A stretch of 64,000 bases of DNA from Antennarius striatus. Taxonomy: Eukaryota; Chordata; Actinopteri; Lophiiformes; Antennariidae. Below, piece after piece: positions 60,946 through 64,000 of the stretch. The notes beneath the pieces are model-generated. The model searched no databases. It was given only the letters and a program-made list of their open reading frames with translations, and was not told the origin of the DNA. Position 1 is the first letter of the stretch. Each line of letters starts with the position of its first letter. The stretch spans positions 19,944,327 through 20,008,326 of the forward strand of contig NC_090791.1 in NCBI RefSeq assembly GCF_040054535.1, given 5' to 3'. Position numbers and translations under genes: made by a program.

Positions 60946-62218
60946 AGTGAGCACCAGGCAGAACCTCAGCAGGAGCTACAACCACAATCACTGATCTCAG
61001 CATGACTATCTAGAGGAACCTGTGAGATGAATGAGCAAAAAAAACACCATGGAAATCTAAGTTAGTGACACTGACGGAACATGAATGTGTGCGTTTGGAC
61101 GGGGTGAAGAGAGGAGGACTGCATCATGGGAAGTCTTCTGCAACCAAGGCCTGTTGCAGCAAAGCTAAGGGACAGGGACAGGTTCAGGTTTCCCTGTGCC
61201 AGGTCTATGAGGTCCATCAGAAAGGAAAGTCTTCTCTCTGTATGGACCCATTGAGAAGCCGTAGATGAATGCTAGCAGGCTAACTGGAGAAAGAAAGCTA
61301 ACTAATGGTGAGATTGGGAGAGGAGCTAACGCTGAAGGAAAAGGCTCCTGTTAAAAGAGCAGGAGAAGTGATGGTTCTGTTAGTGACTACATGAACACAA
61401 CTGTATGGAGTTACTAAAGGGCATTTTTGTCAGCCCCCCAGGAGCATTGTGGGTACTACATGGATTGCCCCATTCCAAACAGAAACCATAGCTGGACAGA
61501 CTGTTGGTGCTAGCAGCTAGTTTCACTCACAAATGGTTGTTTTTTGTCGTTCTGCTGTTTGGACTCTCTGCTCTGAACATGAACACTGTTAACAGTTCTG
61601 ACTCTAGAATGATGTGAACTGAAGTCCATGTAGTTATTTCTTCTAACATAACAGATGTCTTACGCCATATTGTTCATGATTCCTTCTGGCAGATGCACCG
61701 TGATTGGTTGGGTACTTGATTGACAGGTAGTGGGTGGAGTTTGTAACGGTGTGACAAAGTTAGACTTTGAGCTTATTCAAATATACAGGTGGGGATAAAA
61801 TATATGAAATAGATTCTAAGTACAACTCAACTTCAGTCCCATTTCCTGGCATCTTTTCAATTCATTAATTTTTTTAAGACACATATTACACTATAAATCA
61901 TGCCACTTCATTATATTTAACGTCTGATCTCTCAGTGCTGTTTTTTGTACAAGAAATGTAATTATTATCTTGCTGATTATGGAAATAACACAAGAATGTT
62001 TCAAATAAACCTGTGAAGTAAATTGAAACTTTTTAACCTGCCTGAAGCTGCTGGTTGTTACTCTTTTCTAGACCTTTTAGTAACGATACTCATCCTGATA
62101 ATCTGGAACATCTGACTGATACTTCAGTTCATGTTTCTGTTGTTAAAGCCCTGCCAACAGAACCCATCTGTTCTCTACTCTGGATCACGTCATCAGGAAT
62201 AAATGTATTTGAAAACAT
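60946..62218. other. Intergenic, nothing recognised
   Basis: About 1.27 kb between the minisatellite and the ppp1r35-like 3' UTR. No exon with family similarity and no clear transposon was found; the ORFs here lack recognisable content. Confidence 0.5.
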
Positions 62219-62341
62219 TTTATTGACTAAAGCTGAGTGATTAATGACAAAAAAATATACATTTCTATCGATAAACAGACGTTCAATGACATCACACACT
62301 GACCAATAAGAGCCCCAGTTCTTCCAGCCAATCAGCATGGA
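62219..62341 (-). other. ppp1r35: ppp1r35-like 3' UTR with polyadenylation signal
   Basis: TTTATT at 62219-62224 is AATAAA on the minus strand, 118 bases after the stop codon. The transcript end is inferred. Confidence 0.5.
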
Positions 62342-63584
62342 TCAGGGAGTGGCCTGATAGCGTCTCTGTCGTGTAAAGAGATCGAAGGTGGAGTGGGCGT
62401 GGTGCGTTTCCACGTGGGGCTTAATGATGGCTGTGTCCTCCTCTGGTGGGAGGGGCTTCTCTCTAAAGAGGTCTGAGGTCATGAAGGGCAAGAGGGAGGG
62501 GCCATCTGTTGTCTTGCTCCCATGACAGCGAGGGGGTGGGGCCAGCACCAGCTTATCATGTAGCGCCTGGCTGATCAGCTGGTCTTTTTCCACATCGACG
62601 CTGACCAATGAGGTGTAGAGGAGCTGGGAGTGGGACAGATTGACAACTGCAGAGGAGGAGAAAACGAATCGTTCACTGACCTGCTGGGATGGAGAACCTA
62701 CACCATCACCACAGGTGGGCTTGTTAAAACATGGTTAGCCTCTCCAGAGAGATGGACGGATGTGCTAACATTAGCTTCAGCAGTGGATGGGGATGTGTTA
62801 ACATTAGCTTCAGCAGTGGATGGGGATGTGATAACATTAGCTTTAGCAGTGGATGGGGATGTGCTAACATTAGCTTCAGCAGTGGATGGAGATGTGCTAA
62901 CATTAGCTTTAGCAGTGGATGGAGATGTGCTAACATTAGCTTCAGCAGTGGATGGGGATGTGCTAACATTAGCTTCAGCAGTGGATGGGGATGTGCTAAC
63001 ATTAGCTTCAGCAGTGGATGGGGATGTGCTAACATTAGCTTCAGCAGTGGATGGGGATGTGCTAACTTTAGCTTTAGCAGTGGATGGGGATGTGATTCTT
63101 GCGGTAGCTATCTGGTTTGCTATCTGTGGCCTCTATGAAGCCTCTACAGTCGTCACAGGACAGACCTCGCTTTGGTCCTGCGCTTGTTACCTTCACTGGC
63201 TTTGGCGTTGATGAGGTTCTTCGTCTTCTCCGAACTCTGCAGAGTCTCCTGAACGGCCTTGTGGGAGTCAAACTCCGCCCCCTGCTGGACGACAGACAGA
63301 CAACCCAGGTGATGACCTGCTGGTCAGACCGTTTCAGTAGGTGATCAGTGAACCGAGTTAACCTGAAGCGACTGAAGCTGGGCTTTCAGGGCCAAAGTGC
63401 TGTTTAGCTCCATCCTCTCCAGACAGCAGGGGTCCACATCAGGAGGCTCCGCCCACTGTCTGAGGGCTGGGGAGACACAGAACACAGCTGATAATACTGA
63501 TTACTGTCGTTAACGGTCTGATGGAGTTCAGAGAAAGTAAAACAGTGTTGTTGTGATCTTTACACAAACACGTTTCATTAGATG

Positions 63585-63620
<36 letters not shown>

Positions 63621-63838
63621 TTACCATTGTGACGTCCTCTGCTGTTCCTCTGAGCTCCGATTGGCTGCTGAGGCAGGGCGTTGGGTTGGACCTGCATCTC
63701 TGGCGTTACCGTGACGACCATCGGCTCTTTGACATTCATCTGCAGCACAGCGAACCAGTGATGTGACTCACAAAGGACTGGCCCACACAGACCAACAGTT
63801 TGGTCCTGATTCACACTGAGAATCATTTAAGACTGTAT

Positions 63839-63883
<45 letters not shown>

Positions 63884-64000
63884 TGTGTGTGTCTGTGTGT
63901 GTGCTAACGATGCTACAAGCTACATGTCAGGCTAACATGTCATGTTAGGCTACATGTCCTACCATCACCCGGCTGTCGTCCTTTCTGCTGGACCGTCTTC
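62342..64000 (-). CDS. ppp1r35: Protein phosphatase 1 regulatory subunit 35-like, 3' five exons, 5' end outside the window
   Basis: Minus-strand exons in transcript order: 64000-63963 (partial), 63739-63625, 63466-63363, 63284-63191 (or from 63281), 62646-62342; phases fit and the stop is TGA at 62344-62342. PPP1R35 is a centriolar protein, needed for centriole maturation, that binds PP1. Match to its C-terminal domain: MELNSTLALKAQLQ, AEFDSHKAVQETLQ, INAKASEVVNLSHSQLLY, LVSVDVEKDQLISQALHDKL, VLAPPP and the terminal STFDLFTRQRRYQATP (human has a similar FDAAKAVEEQL, LVSLQV and TFL..RTLRRW). A PP1-docking RVxF motif is not visible; the aligned place reads RVMMNV across an exon junction. The gene converges on hao. 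Confidence 0.72.
62755..63100. repeat. 33-bp minisatellite in a ppp1r35 intron
   Basis: About ten copies of a 33-bp unit with core CTAACATTAGCTTCAGCAG and GTGGATGGGGATGTG. Variation is limited to a few positions (C/T in TTCAGC versus TTTAGC, G/A in GGGG versus GGAG). The unit is 11 codons, so both strands are open. Confidence 0.92.
63589..63618. repeat. (CA)n microsatellite, ppp1r35 intron
   Basis: Pure CA run seven bases downstream, in transcript order, of the donor that ends exon 63739-63625. Confidence 0.9.
63841..63903. repeat. (GT)n microsatellite, ppp1r35 intron
   Basis: GT run of about 62 bases with two interruptions (TTTG, TCTG), between exons 63963 and 63739. Confidence 0.9.

Noticed and set aside
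60103..60954. 283-codon Asn/Tyr-rich ORF on the minus strand, and 196-codon ORFs on the plus strand
   Set aside because: They only reflect the 21-bp minisatellite, whose period is a multiple of three; no start context or non-repeat sequence supports a gene.
62755..63100. CRISPR-like array
   Set aside because: The units are contiguous tandem repeats without unique spacers, in a vertebrate gene.
62630..63211. 193-codon repetitive ORF on the plus strand
   Set aside because: Produced by the 33-bp minisatellite within a ppp1r35 intron on the other strand.

Overview
The window looks like a teleost fish genome segment. It holds one very large split gene with 64 short exons, two more conserved vertebrate genes, abundant (CA)n/(GT)n microsatellites, and a fish-type repeat load: RTE-like and Rex-like LINEs, Tc1-like transposons, hAT-like and mariner-like MITEs, SINE and L2 tails. 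Every gene call below was made by reading splice sites and reading frames directly and by comparing the translation with protein families from memory. No alignment or database search was run.

Layout. 1-2961: an open LINE ORF on the minus strand running off the left edge, then a 5'-truncated RTE-type LINE (+) ending in (TA)n. 3280-42321 (+): the complete smg1 gene, the PI3K-related kinase of nonsense-mediated mRNA decay. I could thread 64 exons with consistent phases, giving 3645 codons plus a stop, from a short first exon at 3280-3356 to the FATC end at 42321; the 3' UTR runs to about 43450. 43451-50099: transposon-rich intergenic DNA with a dead Tc1-like element, a hairpin MITE and a second RTE LINE copy on the minus strand. 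50100-55325 (+): a complete 8-exon peroxisomal 2-hydroxyacid oxidase gene (hao1-like, 373 aa, C-terminal SRM). 55680-58980 (-): a degraded Rex-like LINE. 59120-60945: a 21-bp minisatellite split by a LINE fragment. 60946-62217: nothing recognisable. 62342-64000 (-): the 3' five exons of a gene matching PPP1R35, a centriolar PP1 regulatory subunit, running off the right edge.

The three genes are not known to act together. smg1 and hao are on the plus strand and ppp1r35 converges on hao. Their human counterparts lie on different chromosomes, so the linkage is a fish arrangement.

Most interesting points: smg1 intron 56 is almost entirely a minisatellite whose 27-bp unit repeats the splice donor in frame. 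A 6-codon upstream ORF overlaps the smg1 start codon (TAATG), in a gene of the NMD pathway. Two very similar inverted LINE copies flank smg1; the right-hand one carries a 42-bp micro-inversion and a transposed internal segment. hao intron 4 is a (CA)n/(GT)n fold-back intron, and hao intron 5 holds telomere-like repeats.
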